Positions 41,532 to 53,831 of a DNA stretch of 64,000 nt are shown piece after piece. The notes below the pieces were generated by a model that had not been told where the DNA came from, searched no databases, and saw only the letters and a list, made by a program, of their open reading frames with translations. The position numbers and the translations under genes were made by a program. Positions within the stretch are counted from its first letter, which is position 1. Each line of letters opens with the position of its first letter. Origin of the DNA: Blattamonas nauphoetae (Eukaryota > Preaxostyla > Oxymonadida). Location of the stretch: positions 1-64,000 of the forward strand of contig JARBJD010000236.1 of NCBI GenBank assembly GCA_033064195.1. Reading direction: 5' to 3'.

Positions 41532-44227
41532 TCAACGTGAAGTCGCTCGTACAGCGTGTGCGTCTTGTTCACCACAACTGTCTCAAACTTCCCTTCCTTC
41601 ACACACAATCCCTCCACTCGATCTTTCTCCGGAATCATTTCTTTGGTCGCTTCCTTGCATTCACCACTGCTCGGTTTCTGCCCTTGCTCCAGTTCGAGTC
41701 GTGTGTTTCCATTCAGTTCGCGAGCTGATGATACATTCACTGTGTTTGGTATCGGTGCATCGAAGTCTTCAACCTTCTCGATTTCCATTTCTTGTGGTTC
41801 AGCGCCTGGTTTTGAGGATTTCGTCTTTTGAGCTTGCCCTCGCCGACGCCAGCACACATACACCACAATGATCGAAAGAAGAAAAAGGACACAGAGAGAG
41901 ATCGCGAGAGGAAGCCACCATTTCATGTTCTCTTTCACAGATTGAGAACGACGAGATCGAAACTGAGATGTGAGTCTCGTTCTTCCATTCTGTTGATTCT
42001 GAAGACAGATCAAACGATTTCGCTGTTCCCACTTTCTCCGATTTCGATGAAACTATCTCGAATACTTCCAAACACAGACCACACGGAATCAGTGTCGATC
42101 CAACAATCCACATCGAGAATGTCTTGTTCTGTTTTGAGAACTCGCTCGACGATTCCGAAGAGGAGAGTGTTGGGACGAAGAAGGGAGCATCCAGAAGTGA
42201 GTCCTTTCCATCCAACGAACAGTCGTTTTGCGAGATCCAAGCTGATTTGTCATCCAACGTCCCATCTCCTCCACTCAGACTCCCAATCATCATCGTTCCT
42301 CCAGATGAGCAGGCAATGTTCCGACGAGCAGAAGGGAAGAGAGGATCGCGAGGCGAGTTGTCGTGGAAGATTCCTCCTTCCACTGTCAGCGATCCTCCTT
42401 CTATCCAAACAGCACCAGACGAGAGCAAAGAGAAAGATGATGAGATAAGTTTGGTTGTTGAGTTTTTGAGAACGAATGCTCCACTCTTCCACGAACAAGA
42501 GAAGAGCTCAGAATTCAATGTCGGAGAGGAAGACAGTGAAGATCCCACAAAAGACGACGATTCGAGTGTCAGAGTGCCATTCACGACAACAACGAAGATC
42601 TGAGAAGGCGACGATGTGAGCACAACATCAACATGGTTCATCCACAGCGACGATTCGGTGATCGAAATCATTCCGTCTTCTTCCAGTGTTGGTTGCGCTG
42701 ACACAAACAGCTCGGGTTTCGTCGTCTCTCCGGATTTCACTCCAATTTCCATCCCTTTCGAGATCACAATCGGTTTCGATTGGGTTGTGTTGTGAACGAT
42801 GTCCAGTGTCGTTTTAGAGACTCCAACCCCGTCAACAATCGACCACGCTGCCTCAATCGTTGAACAGGGATGAGATTTCACTCCACAAAACCATTCTGAC
42901 GATCCCGACGACGAATCAACGAAAATGTGGATCTCGTCGGGTCCAGCTTCTGTTTCGAACGAAAGAGAAGGATCAAACAGAATCTCATTTTCATCCTCAA
43001 CCAATCCAACAATCGACGACACTGTGTAGTTCCTCGAGAATTGCAGAGAATCTGACCATCCAATCCGAACTCGCGAGGATTCAGCATGTTCAGCATCAAC
43101 CACTTTAATCACGAAAGAGAGAGATGGAGAGAGAGTGACTCGGAAGTCTTTCCCAACTGGCAGGTCTGATCCAACAAACAAAACTGAACACGACGTCAGA
43201 AGAGCGTTGGTGAAAGCGAACGAAGCGGAGAGAATCCGAGGACAGAGAGGAATGTTCGCGTTGACTGACCAGCCAGGAATGCTGGCTGTTCGGACTGTGT
43301 ACGACTTCTCGTCGGAGAGGATGGGGAGCACACCCTCCAATCCAATCGACACTTCAATTGTTCCTGTCGACGAACCAGTGTCTGCTGTCCCAAACGAGAC
43401 GTAGAGAAGACGAGGAACATTCGATCCTTCCAATAGCACTCCCATCGTTCCCTTCACTTCTTTGGTTGTTCCGATCGTGATAGTAGCTGTGTCCTCTCTC
43501 ATCGACACCTCGAACGAAGAGATGTCCGTCTTCTCCTCTTCTCTCAGTTGAGGAATAAGTGTACTATCTTCAGTTAAGGTGTTGATAAAAAGAAGATTTG
43601 GCGATCCAGAAGTTGAATCACAAAACTTGATCGTATCCGAGTTGGCGATGTCAGAAAACACGAAGTAGAAGAAGATGTCCTTCGAACTTGGTCTGATAGA
43701 GCACACACACTCCCTGAACTGGACGAACGACATCTCAATTGATGCGAGAAATAAGAGATAGAGAGCACCGGCTTCATCCGAGACTGAGCACGACACAAAC
43801 GCACAGTTTGAGAGAGTGATCGGCGAGAAGGATAAGTACACCCCACCAGCACTTTGAGCACTGCAAGTTTCAAAGAAGCAACTGTCCAACGTGGTTTGTG
43901 AGGAATTTGAAACGCGGAGACCACCAGCCATACCTCCATCCAATTCTGCCGCCTTGCATTGGGTGAAGGAGGACTGTGAGATCTCAACGGGATGTCCGTT
44001 GGATGAGGAATACACAACGCGGATGGCTCCTCCAACGTTGTAGTTAGCTGTGACTGTCATTTCGTTGAACGAGCAGAGAGTGTACGAGACGGATGTGAGG
44101 GAAGAAGAGCCAGTGATTGAGAATCTGTCGTTTTGGACGTATTCGGTGAACGATTCGGATTGTTCGGTTTCGGAGTTCCCTTCGCGAACACACGAAAAGA
44201 ACGAAGTGTTCCCACATCTCAAACTCC
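41532..44227 (-). pseudogene. Host receptor-like gene: extracellular part, membrane span, start of pseudokinase
   Basis: A long serine-rich frame (41799-44222) has beta-helix-like repeats (cysteine- and serine-rich strands such as SSFTQCKAAELDGGMAGGL) and later Ig/IPT-like strands (GTMGVLLEGSNVPRLLYVSFG). A membrane span (WWLPLAISLCVLFLLSIIVV) and a basic stop-transfer (CWRRRG) follow in another phase, so one frame change lies near 41970. The cytoplasmic part leads into the kinase-like domain (TLYERLHVE) at the DIRS-2 edge. I recall this architecture as abundant in Blattamonas. It is probably a surface protein, now dead. Confidence 0.7.
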
Positions 44228-45112
44228 GGCATGGGTTCGGTTTTTATGCCGAAGTTCGGAATGTATGCCTTTCACCTTTTTTCTGCAATCTACAACAGCC
44301 CAAAAACCCAAAACTCCATACCATAGAGCATTCATCAAAATCGCATCCGTGCTGAGAATCTCAGCCTAGTCAAATTTCAACTGAACTGAAATAAGGATCA
44401 AACAGGTGTTTCCATGTGTGTGATTTTTTGGTCTCTATGATAAGAGAGTCAGATCAAAGGTCAAGATATAGCATTTTAATGATATTTTAGTGGAGTATTT
44501 CGGTCCGATGAGAGGAAATTTCAATATCAACGAAAAAACATGCAAACTGTGTGAAAAGTGAAGATCGACATTATTTTCACTAATTCAGTTTCTATGTGTC
44601 AATAATGTTATCAGTCAAAGAAATAGCTGCATTTCAATAAGACCCAATATGTTGAAATGAGAGATTTGTCATATTCGAAGATGGACACCCATCTTTTTTT
44701 TTGAGATCGAGATTTGACATCGTCACCTTCTAAATCTCACTTAACTTCTTTGAAAACGACTCATTTGTGTCCTGTTACGTGTCTCATCTCTTTTTGAACA
44801 TGGTAGATGACCATAAATCGAGAATCTAAAAATTAATGAAGTTGACGGTGCTGACCAGATCGGAGCCTCAACACACATTGAATCAAGTAAGCAGCACCAT
44901 TTTGTTTCGATGAATTGGACCCATTCAATTTCAATCCTTCTTCTTTCTTTTATCTCTTTGTTTTTGAGAACAACGAGTCATATGTGCTGGATCTCAGTCA
45001 AAACATAAAAAAGACGACTTTGTTTTCGTCCCAATGCATGAGAAGGTAACTCAACCTCGTCTAAATGTCCGGCATACAAAGCGAACTCCGGCATACATTC
45101 CGAACCCATGCC
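44228..45112. mobile_element. MITE-1, 885 bp, GGCATGGGTTCGG ends, 8-bp duplication
   Basis: Inverted ends GGCATGGGTTCGG and CCGAACCCATGCC are followed inward by CCGGCATAC/TTCCGAAC subterminal motifs. The flanking duplication is CAAACTCC (44220-44227 and 45113-45120). Taking out the element with one copy restores the open sequence NLGGSLRCGNTSF in the host gene. The interior is diverged but alignable with MITE-2 at 56277. No transposase is present; it is hAT-like by duplication length. Confidence 0.85.
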
Positions 45113-45981
45113 CAAACTCCCTCCCAAATTCACATCCAACATTCCTGTCCCACTGTCGTGGTTCGAGCTCAAACAAATCGAACTCCCAACAATTCGCTGA
45201 ACAACATTTCCAAATCCCTTCCCACTTTTCCCAAAATCAGCAACTCCAACCTTCCCGCTGCTCATGTTCACCAATGAGCACTCTTCCATCCCAGTGTCCA
45301 TCCATCCCACAAAGGCAGATCCAAAATCCCGATTTGCTTTCGAAGCCATCCCAAAAGAGAAGAGAGGGCCAGTTCCCATCCAAAGTCCCTGCGACCTCAT
45401 CGAGATTCCCCGTCCAACAACAGAAAGCGATTCGAATTCTCCAATGCGTTCACTTTCCCATTCAGATCCAGAAATTTCGTCATCATTTCGTGAATGCCCC
45501 ACATCAACAAACGGAGCAACAAAATGTCGAGGCGAGAGCAGCGGATCAGTAGGGGAGAGTGCAATCCATCCGAAATCACACTGCTCAGCCACAAATACAC
45601 ATTCGATGACGATACAATGCACAGTCCTGTTTCTGTCGACATACACAATGCTTGCACTCTTGAAACGCGAAACGAACTGTTCCAAACCGAAAACATGAAC
45701 TTCCGGCCTTTTGATTCATCGTTCTTTTCCGAATTTCGTTCTTCCACATTGTATTCCAGGATCGTGTGGTTCCCAATCAATGAAATATCCACAGATTCCA
45801 TTTGTATCGTCCTGGAAATCATTTCTGCATTTGATAGATGGATCATCTCAATTCCATCTTGTTCGGCGTTCTTCATTCTTCGCTCCAATGTCTGTAGATC
45901 CTCCAGAAATAGTGATGACATCTTGTCAACGTGTCGAGTCTGTACATTCGTGAGGATTGCCGCCAAAAGAAGGATAATCAT
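45113..45981 (-). pseudogene. Host receptor-like gene: N-terminal part with signal peptide
   Basis: The start at 45981 gives a signal peptide (MIILLLAAILTNVQT). The first frame (to about 45550) continues with strand-rich sequence (ISLIGNHTILEYNV). The same protein then continues in the frame of 44978-45685 (SFGMASKANRDFGSAFVGW, MLDVNLGGSL), so one frame change lies near 45500-45560. MITE-1 follows. It is the N-terminus of the gene ending at 36920. Confidence 0.65.
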
Positions 45982-46814
45982 TTCAAGATTACTAAGGTTG
46001 GATGACAGCTGCCCATAAATCGGAAATTGCCGGAATCACTTTTGTGACGTTAAAGACGCGAGATCTTAGGCTAAAACATCCAGATTCGGGGAGATGATAC
46101 ATCGGGATCATGACACGAGCTGTAGCTGGATCATCATTTCTTTCTCAATCCATCCTTAACGAGAAAAGACTGTTCATTGTTCTATTGAAAAGACTATTAC
46201 CATTGTCAACGGCGTAGAGCCCAGACTGAACGAGATTTCGATGGCTGAATGAATCTGAACTGGAATTTCATTCAATTCTCAATGCCGAATCACAAACAAT
46301 CGTCCCATGCTGAAAGTGGTTGATTTTCGGAAGGATATCAACGGCGACGACAGTCATATCGAAATGTGAGGCGGTGGGGAAGCGATGATTGATTTGACCT
46401 CAGGCTGAAAGAAATGGATCGTGTACGGAAGAATTCAAATTGATGCGCTTGTTGTTCAGTCTGTGTGTTCCTTCACGTCAATGACTCCTTCGTCTTTCTT
46501 TTCAGGGTTTGTTCAGTTCATCGATTGAAAATAATGGGTGTCACTCTCAACCAAAAACTGACTCTTTCTGAAGAAACTCTTTCCTTCCCAATGAACTTAA
46601 GGAGGACCAAGTGAAAATGATCAACCAAAACGATTCAGTTCAGCCTCGACACCACTCTCGTTGAGAGAGAACGCGATGAATCTCTTTAGTCACCAGCTGT
46701 GAATTGAGTTTCAAAAAGATTGTCTGACCATGACAATCAGGTTTGTCGACAAATAATGAAATGGCAAGTTTACGAGTAAGAAATGGCGAGTGTGCGTGGA
46801 TGAAGAAGTCAATC
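45982..46814. other. Intergenic, no clear gene
   Basis: Upstream of the receptor-like gene and downstream of host copy A. Only short frames with no recognisable domain. Confidence 0.45.
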
Positions 46815-49800
46815 TCAAAACCCGAAACCATTCCCATGCTGCTGGAAACGATTCTTTGAGAGACAGTTCCATCCAAGCCACGTGATCAGCCCTTCACTGC
46901 GGATTGTGAAGGTCAGAGGCAACTGATCCCCAATCCCTTCCTCTTTCACTTTCTCAACCATCCGCCTCCACACTACCCCGCCATTCACAAATGTGTTGTG
47001 GTTTTGAGACCAATCCGAGAGATCAGAAATCAGCATCCAACTCTCTTTTGGGTTTTTGTCAATCCCATCAATGATTCTCTCAGCATAAAAGGCGACCAGC
47101 TGTTCGAGTGATGTCTCTGTCGCATCCGATTTGACAAGGTGTTGGAGTGTGTGAATGACTGTGCGATATGCGTCAGTGAGATCTGTCATCCCCAGCCGAA
47201 CGAGGAGGGTGTGGCATCTCCAAACAATGTCACGTGAAACTGACAGACGTTGGGCGAGATGACACATCTCTCGGATGGTGGAAACAGTGGTTCTCAGAGA
47301 CAGTTCAACGAATCTGATCATCGTCGAAGCAGACAGAGAGTGAAGAGAGGAGAGGATTCCAACTTCGTCGCATTCTTTCCTCTCGACTGGCTTGAGGAGT
47401 GAGCTCAGAATACTCAGAAGTCTCTGGTGACGAGTCACTATGAGCAAGTCAAATTGATCAGGGGTGATTTGCTTTCGCCACTCCGAACTGAACTCATCAA
47501 GATTGAGATCGGACTTGGCAAAGTTGACTACACTCTCGAGCCAGACATCTGCCAAAATCTCGACAAGACGACTGAGATAAGAATTCATCTCAATCTTGGT
47601 TTGAGTGAAATGCGTCTTCAGCTTCAGGAAACTGAAGGTGTCGATGGCTTTCGACACGAGTGACGGATTATCTGCAGAGATGAATGGAACGAGGAGGGGG
47701 GCGATCACATGAGGATCGAGTGCTCCTTCGTGGATCAGACTCGTCGCACAGTTCATCGCTGCTTTCGCCACTCGCTCAGACTTCCCAAACGAGTTGAGTG
47801 TGACGGCAAAGCAGAACACTTGAGTCGACAACTTCGGAAGAGTCGAGAGTGTGTCGACAACGGCTGACACGATTTGTTGAGTGCATGTTGACTGGAACTG
47901 TGTTGGGAAGGTGTCGAGAGAATGAGTGAGCGCATTCAGAGCGTTTGAGGCGAGGACAGGTGAATCCAATCGAGACACTTGTGAGAGCAGTTCAGGCAGG
48001 AAGGAGTCAGGTGAGGTTGTGAACGAGTGTATCTTCTCCGCATCCCACAAAAGATAGGTTCCGAGCGGGAGGAGCGACTCCAGCTGGCTAGAACTTGAAG
48101 TGTCGTTCATCAGTCGGACAAGATGACACATCAGATCAGTTTCTGTGACTTCTTCAGATCTGACAGAGTCGTCAATTGTCATTTCGGCTGTTTGGTTGGA
48201 GGTGTTGGGAGCATCTGACGAGAGATGGTTCGTCGAAAGAGAACGGCAGGCCATTTCGACAGTTTCATCTCCGACTTCTCTGAAGAACTCAAGAAGATTC
48301 TGTGAAATCTGAGGATGTGTTGAAGGTCCTTCCGACAGAAGCACGTTTCCAATTCGGAGAAGTGATTCAAATGAGAATTTGGGTCTCATGATCCAAAAGA
48401 AATGCGACTTCATCGAAAGAAACATCGACGGCAGAACAATCTTTGTGGGAGCATCGACAAAAGTGAAGAGTTTAAGGGTAAGTTGTGGAATGACTTCGAG
48501 GAGATGCTCGGCCTCGGTCAAAGTCAGGTTGTAATCTTGCAATGATCTCAGTAAAATATCTGGTTCGACTACACATCTGACAAGATGGCTGAGTTTGGCG
48601 GGTGGGGGAGAGGAGGCTGATGGGTTTAGGAAGATGGCGAGGGCAGTTGTGCAGGTGTACAGTTTGACGAAGTCCCGTAGAAAATTGGGGCTTGACCGAT
48701 TTTGGTGGAAAATTTCGTTTTCACCCTTTCGTGATCCGTGGAGGATGGAGAGCGCAGTGCTGGCCTGTTTGAGAAGAGATGTCTCTGTTGGGATGAGACT
48801 GTGAGTGGAGAGGCTCATTCCGTTCTCTGCGGTGTGAATGTCCAGCGAGGTCTGAGTGAGGAACACGTCTGCCTCGGAAGGTGTCATTCCCGTCACTCGT
48901 TCGAAGGCTGTTCTCGCTGCTTGTGAAAGAATCGTGTTGTTGCTGATCATAAACAAGATCAGATCCGGCGCCAGACAACCAAAGGAATGACTGGGAGCAT
49001 TCGTATCCAAATCATCCGACTCTGGAATTGCGAGATAGATCCATTCTAAAATGTTGGAGAATGTTCCTTTCTCCAGAATTCTGATCGCTCCCTCTTCAGT
49101 CGTCGTCGTGCGATCACCCAAATAGTCTTCGAAAGGTTTGTTCAGACAGTCGTACAATTCAGAGACGACGTGATTGTTGTGTTTGACGAGGGAGGGATAT
49201 TTCGATTTATACAAGTTCAGGAATTGTTTGTTCTGTCAAAGAATGAACAATAAACAAATAAACATTTCGATCAGTCAAGTCGTCGTACACAGCGTATTCC
49301 TTGTCAATGAGGTGTTTGGCGACAATTTCATTCGATGAGGCTGTCGAACGAGAGTGAATCGATGAATATGCACACCTAACTCGAAGAGGTGACGTCTCGC
49401 TACTGCATCGAGGCGATCGGAGCCGGGCCAGGGAGATCTGCAGACATCCATTAACTCTCCTCTTTGAGCGAGGATGATTGGGAGAGTTGGCTGGACTGGA
49501 GAGAGCGAGAAGAGATGAAAGTGATGGGATGGGAGAAGACGGAGAGAGGGGACAAACGGATGAATAATCGAGAAAGAGACGAGAATATCGCTTCATAATG
49601 GAGGTGTAACTCAAAGTTGCACGCCCAGCGGAGTCGTGGGAGTCGTTCTAAAGGATGCTGGCAATCAGAAAAGCACAGAAGAATGGAGAAGATCAAGGAG
49701 AACGAAGAAAGCACATGATCAAGAAGAACGATGACAACACACCAAGTCTTGCCCCATGTCCAAATCAATCTGCCTCAACGTGTTCACCAGATGTTGTCTC

Positions 49801-50650
49801 TCAGACGGAGATATCGATCTATGTGCCAAAGTGATTCTATTGAGACAAGTCTGGAGAGCGGGCGCGTTTGGAGACGTTTTATCAAAGATAACATGTTTGA
49901 ATTCCGAGATGAGGAACAATTTGATCGGACCATGAAGAGTTGTTCTGTCGAAATTGTTTGTGTGGATTTGGAGAACTTCGGAGAGAGACGGAAAAGACGT
50001 CTCGACAGATGCGAGAGGAATAACGTTGGAGATTGCTGCCAAAATGTCCCATGACTAATGAAGCGGAGGATGGGGAAGAGATAAATGAATAATGCACACA
50101 CCTGGTCAGAGACATCATCAGGGAGGGCAGGAGTGAGAAGGAATGTCAGAACACTTTCACAGAATCCTGTTTCGAAGAAGACTCGTGTGTTCCGGATACC
50201 AGATGAACCTGAAGATGGGACAATATGTAAAGAATCGAGAAAGACGGACAGATTAATGAAACAATCGTTGTGAGAGATTGCTGGGGAAGAGACAGAGGAA
50301 AATGATGAGGATTCAACAATTTCAGACAAGGATGGAGTGGTCCATTTCTGGTTTCAATACAGTTGACAAATGTCGGAATACAGACAGAGAAACAAGTGTA
50401 TTGGCTAAATCTGGAGATTAGATTTCACATGTGAACAAAAAAGAGATGTCAAACTGTCCGATGATCCCGACTCCATCCATTCCACAATCGACTTCCCTGC
50501 TTCGATCTGTTGGGATCCATCGAGGTAGATGAAATCGTGAAGTTGTCTCCACAGAATTTGTTGGTTTTGAGACAAGTTTGGAGACGAACAATCGAGAGAG
50601 CAGAATGGTGGCAATTCATCCAGAGGGACAGACAGCTCATGCTTATCCAT
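46815..50650 (-). CDS. Host helical-repeat gene copy A
   Basis: The start is the ATG at 50648-50650 (MDKHELSVPLDELPP). The last exon (46815-49232) encodes about 800 residues of leucine-rich helical repeats ending in WRRMVEKVKEEGIGDQLPLTF, typical of ARM/HEAT-like proteins of unknown role. A 31-nt intron (49233-49263) precedes it. Upstream exons match copy B: about 49264-49660, 49743-50055, about 50105-50390 and 50410-50650. Compared with copy B one base seems missing near 49500, in the fourth exon, so copy A may itself be frame-shifted. It is unbroken by mobile elements. Confidence 0.7.
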
Positions 50651-50994
50651 GATATTTTGATCATTTGTGAGACTTGGTCCAGCTAATGACGAGTTCATTG
50701 GGAAGTGTTTCATCGATGCATCGATGTGATCGAGGACCCAACATATAATTTTATGGTATCATTCAAAAGTCGAATCCCAGAAAACACTCCTTCCGTCCAG
50801 GTATTTATCTTCGTATTCCGAATTGAACAACGAGAAAGTGTGGAGACTGAGAAACCAGAAAATAAACGCGATTTCTGTGATGAGATGAGAATAATCAATG
50901 AGATGAAACGGATATTGAACACAGAACGTGTTAGAATCATCCAAATGTGACGATATCGCATGAAACGGATGGAAAAGCATCAGTGATTCACATC

Positions 50995-53769
50995 CTATCC
51001 AGCCCACCACTTCAAATTTGTTCCAAAGAATGCAATCACGTCTTCCGTTTTGTCTTGAGTGTTGAAGAAGTCGATATCTTTCTTCCTGACGAAGATGAAT
51101 TCCAACGCATCTTGCCACCCTTCCTCCAGAAAGTGAGGAACAAGCCTTCGAAGTGCCTTCTGCTCATCTGGTTGAATTGACTTCTGCACTTCTGCTTGAG
51201 TCCTTGAGTAGAATCTGCTACGACCGATAACCAAGTCGAAATACACGGAACTTTTGTTGAATTTCTCGTCGAACAAGCCTGTCACAATTCGAGAGAAGAA
51301 TCCAGTCCTGCTGAGACATTGGACAATCGCACGCTGATCCCTCAATTTGGAGACATCGAAGAAGATTTCACTTCGTCTCAGGTTTTCTCGATTCACGAAG
51401 GTGCGGGGTTGGATTAAGAATGTGCCGAGAATGTCGACGGATGGAGCAAGCAGTCGTTCAAGCTGTGGCTGAGGCAGTCGAGCGGCACAGTGCCGAACTC
51501 GTGGCAGACTTCGGACTGCCAGATTAAGAATGAGTTCGTTGAGGTCGAATGAGACAGATGCGAGCGAGAGAGTGTTCCGATTGAATGGTTGAATCAAAAA
51601 CGATATAGTCTCCAAATCGACATCGTCCCATTCGTCCAATGTTGGTTGAAGAGTGTCTGGTCGAGGCGAGAGGAGATAGTTGATTGGCGCACGATCAGAA
51701 CAGTCAATGGGGAGAGAGAGGAGAGACTCGAATGCGCGGAAGTATTGTTCTGTCGTTCTGCCTGCTTTTCTGAACAATTTGGGAAGATAGATGTGTCTGA
51801 GTTTCATTTTGTGGAACGCGCAGATCCGAAGGATGGTGTCGTCATCCAAACACGAGTCACTTTCGAGCAGAGCAACAATTCTGTCGACAATGCTGATGAT
51901 CTCGTCGTCGGAGAGAGGACAAACAAGTTCAGATGTGAGGATGAAGGGCGGAGGTGATACTGAGAGGGCGAACGCATCCATTTCCTGTCTCACCTCTTCT
52001 CGATAGGTCTTGTTCTTACAGTTGTCGAAGTCATGCAGATAGCATTGGCTGAGAAAGTGAAGAATCGTGTCATGTTTATCATCATCCAAAGCGAATGGAT
52101 GGAGTGAGAGATGAACGACGTAATCCTTCGTTTGTTCAAAGAACGCGTGGTATGCCTCGTCCAGCTCGGTTCGACGTTGATTCGTCATGACTCGGCCCTT
52201 CGAGAACTGACATTGTTCAATCTTGTCGAGATGGTCATACATGATATAGATGAGTTCGATGTGGAGAGTGATGAACTCAGAAGTGAAGGGAAGCTTGGAC
52301 GGCTCAACAATTTTGACGAAGTTGGGAAACCATCCGTTCCAAATGTGCTTCATAAATGCAACACTGTCCCTGTGATCCATGAACCTTCGGAATGCAGTGA
52401 GAACTGTGGTGGCGTTGTGCGGCTGAGTGGGCGTGAAGAGTGTCCACAGCAACTTCGAGTCCTTTTCCGTTGACGAGATGATCTTGTCGTTGACTTTCAG
52501 TCCAAATGTGTCATCGGAACAGAAAAACAGCTCCAGGTTTTTGGGGCGACGATCCAGAAAGGTAACAACGGCCAGCATTCCCAAATCGAAGAACTGCCTC
52601 CCCTCGCTCACTTGGGAAAGCAAATATTCAAATCTCTGCGTCCAGGTGAAGGTGGTATTCGGATCCTTTAAAATAGATTGAAGGAAGTGCCGTGCTTCAC
52701 GTGCAGAAGCAAGACCCAACACTGATGCAAGCTCTTCCAACATTTCCCTTCGAATCTGTTCGAAAAATCGGCCAATGTTCGGATAGAATGGATAAGAGCG
52801 ATTTTGGTTTATGATTGAATCGAATGTTGTCATGTCGAACAAAAGCATGAAGCCAGAGCGAGGATCAGTGGGACAAACTGGAGTGGTGATGAGAGATCGC
52901 AAATATCTGAGGGATGGATGGAGAGCGAGTTCTCTGGTTGGGGATGGGATTGTTTCGACTTTGGCTGAGGGTAAGCTGAAAACATTGTCCAATATCGATG
53001 TGAGATGGCGGTGAAAGTCGACAGTTGTCCCATTCAATGGGATTTCGCGAGGCCTCAGAGTTTTGAAGAGCTGAGGCAGCAACTCGATCACAGCCATGGC
53101 GATATGTAATTTCCTTGCTGATTTCGAGAAATTAACGTCCAAGAAGGAGAGAGCAACCGTTCGGAGTGGATCAAATGGATGACAAACCAGTTTGAGGAGA
53201 GCAGACGTCAGTTTCGGGCGAGGGCGTTCAGCTTTGGAGAATATGGCTTCGAGCAGCTGATTGTGGGGAGATTTGTGATATTTGACGTGGAGGATGGCAT
53301 ATTCCAAGAAACGCACAGCATGACTCAGTTCGGTAGGAGACAGGCCAATTTCAGAATCAACGTCATCGAACAGCGAGATACACCCCTTGTGCAGATCCTC
53401 CATCGTGACCGAATTCTGTAACACCAATCTCCAATCTGATGAGATGGATGTGGGAAGAGAGATCTCGTCATCCTCTTGAAGCGCTTGATCTGAAATTGAG
53501 TCGATTTTCATTCGCTTTCTTTTCATTTCATATTCCATAATTTGCTTAGAAATTCGGATGTATTGACGATCATTCGCAGTAATTGTGAGTAGATCGGTCG
53601 TGGATACAACAAGTGAAGAATTAATTGATGTATTCCTCCCAGTGCTGTCCATGGTCTCATTTGTAGAATCGACGATATTTGGATCCATTGTACCAGTGGC
53701 ATCAGATTGAATGAGTGGATTAGATCGAGATTCTGTCCGCTTTCGTTTCACTGTATGCTTGGGAGGCAT
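50995..53769 (-). CDS. Host protein of 924 aa with a basic, NLS-like start
   Basis: A single uninterrupted frame. The first 110 residues are polar, with basic patches (KRKRTE near residue 9; MKRKRMK near 83) that could be nuclear localisation signals. The remainder is leucine-rich and helical, with motifs common to this genome's helical-repeat families (HPFDPLRTVALSFLDV, LTSALLKLV), so an ARM/HEAT-like fold is likely. It is divergent from the gene starting at 53832, with 62 bases between them, which probably share a promoter region. Function unknown. Confidence 0.8.
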   Translation of the reverse strand: MPPKHTVKRKRTESRSNPLIQSDATGTMDPNIVDSTNETMDSTGRNTSINSSLVVSTTDLLTITANDRQYIRISKQIMEYEMKRKRMKIDSISDQALQEDDEISLPTSISSDWRLVLQNSVTMEDLHKGCISLFDDVDSEIGLSPTELSHAVRFLEYAILHVKYHKSPHNQLLEAIFSKAERPRPKLTSALLKLVCHPFDPLRTVALSFLDVNFSKSARKLHIAMAVIELLPQLFKTLRPREIPLNGTTVDFHRHLTSILDNVFSLPSAKVETIPSPTRELALHPSLRYLRSLITTPVCPTDPRSGFMLLFDMTTFDSIINQNRSYPFYPNIGRFFEQIRREMLEELASVLGLASAREARHFLQSILKDPNTTFTWTQRFEYLLSQVSEGRQFFDLGMLAVVTFLDRRPKNLELFFCSDDTFGLKVNDKIISSTEKDSKLLWTLFTPTQPHNATTVLTAFRRFMDHRDSVAFMKHIWNGWFPNFVKIVEPSKLPFTSEFITLHIELIYIMYDHLDKIEQCQFSKGRVMTNQRRTELDEAYHAFFEQTKDYVVHLSLHPFALDDDKHDTILHFLSQCYLHDFDNCKNKTYREEVRQEMDAFALSVSPPPFILTSELVCPLSDDEIISIVDRIVALLESDSCLDDDTILRICAFHKMKLRHIYLPKLFRKAGRTTEQYFRAFESLLSLPIDCSDRAPINYLLSPRPDTLQPTLDEWDDVDLETISFLIQPFNRNTLSLASVSFDLNELILNLAVRSLPRVRHCAARLPQPQLERLLAPSVDILGTFLIQPRTFVNRENLRRSEIFFDVSKLRDQRAIVQCLSRTGFFSRIVTGLFDEKFNKSSVYFDLVIGRSRFYSRTQAEVQKSIQPDEQKALRRLVPHFLEEGWQDALEFIFVRKKDIDFFNTQDKTEDVIAFFGTNLKWWAG

Positions 53770-53831
53770 GTTTGTGAGATCATTCCCCCTTAATTCTTAA
53801 TCCATCACATACTCTCTCAACTCACCAAACG

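Noticed and set aside
44228-45112. MITE-1 as a cleanly spliced intron
   Set aside because: Using the GT and AG within its duplicated target would lose one base and shift the frame, and the host gene has other breaks; a plain disruptive insertion is simpler.
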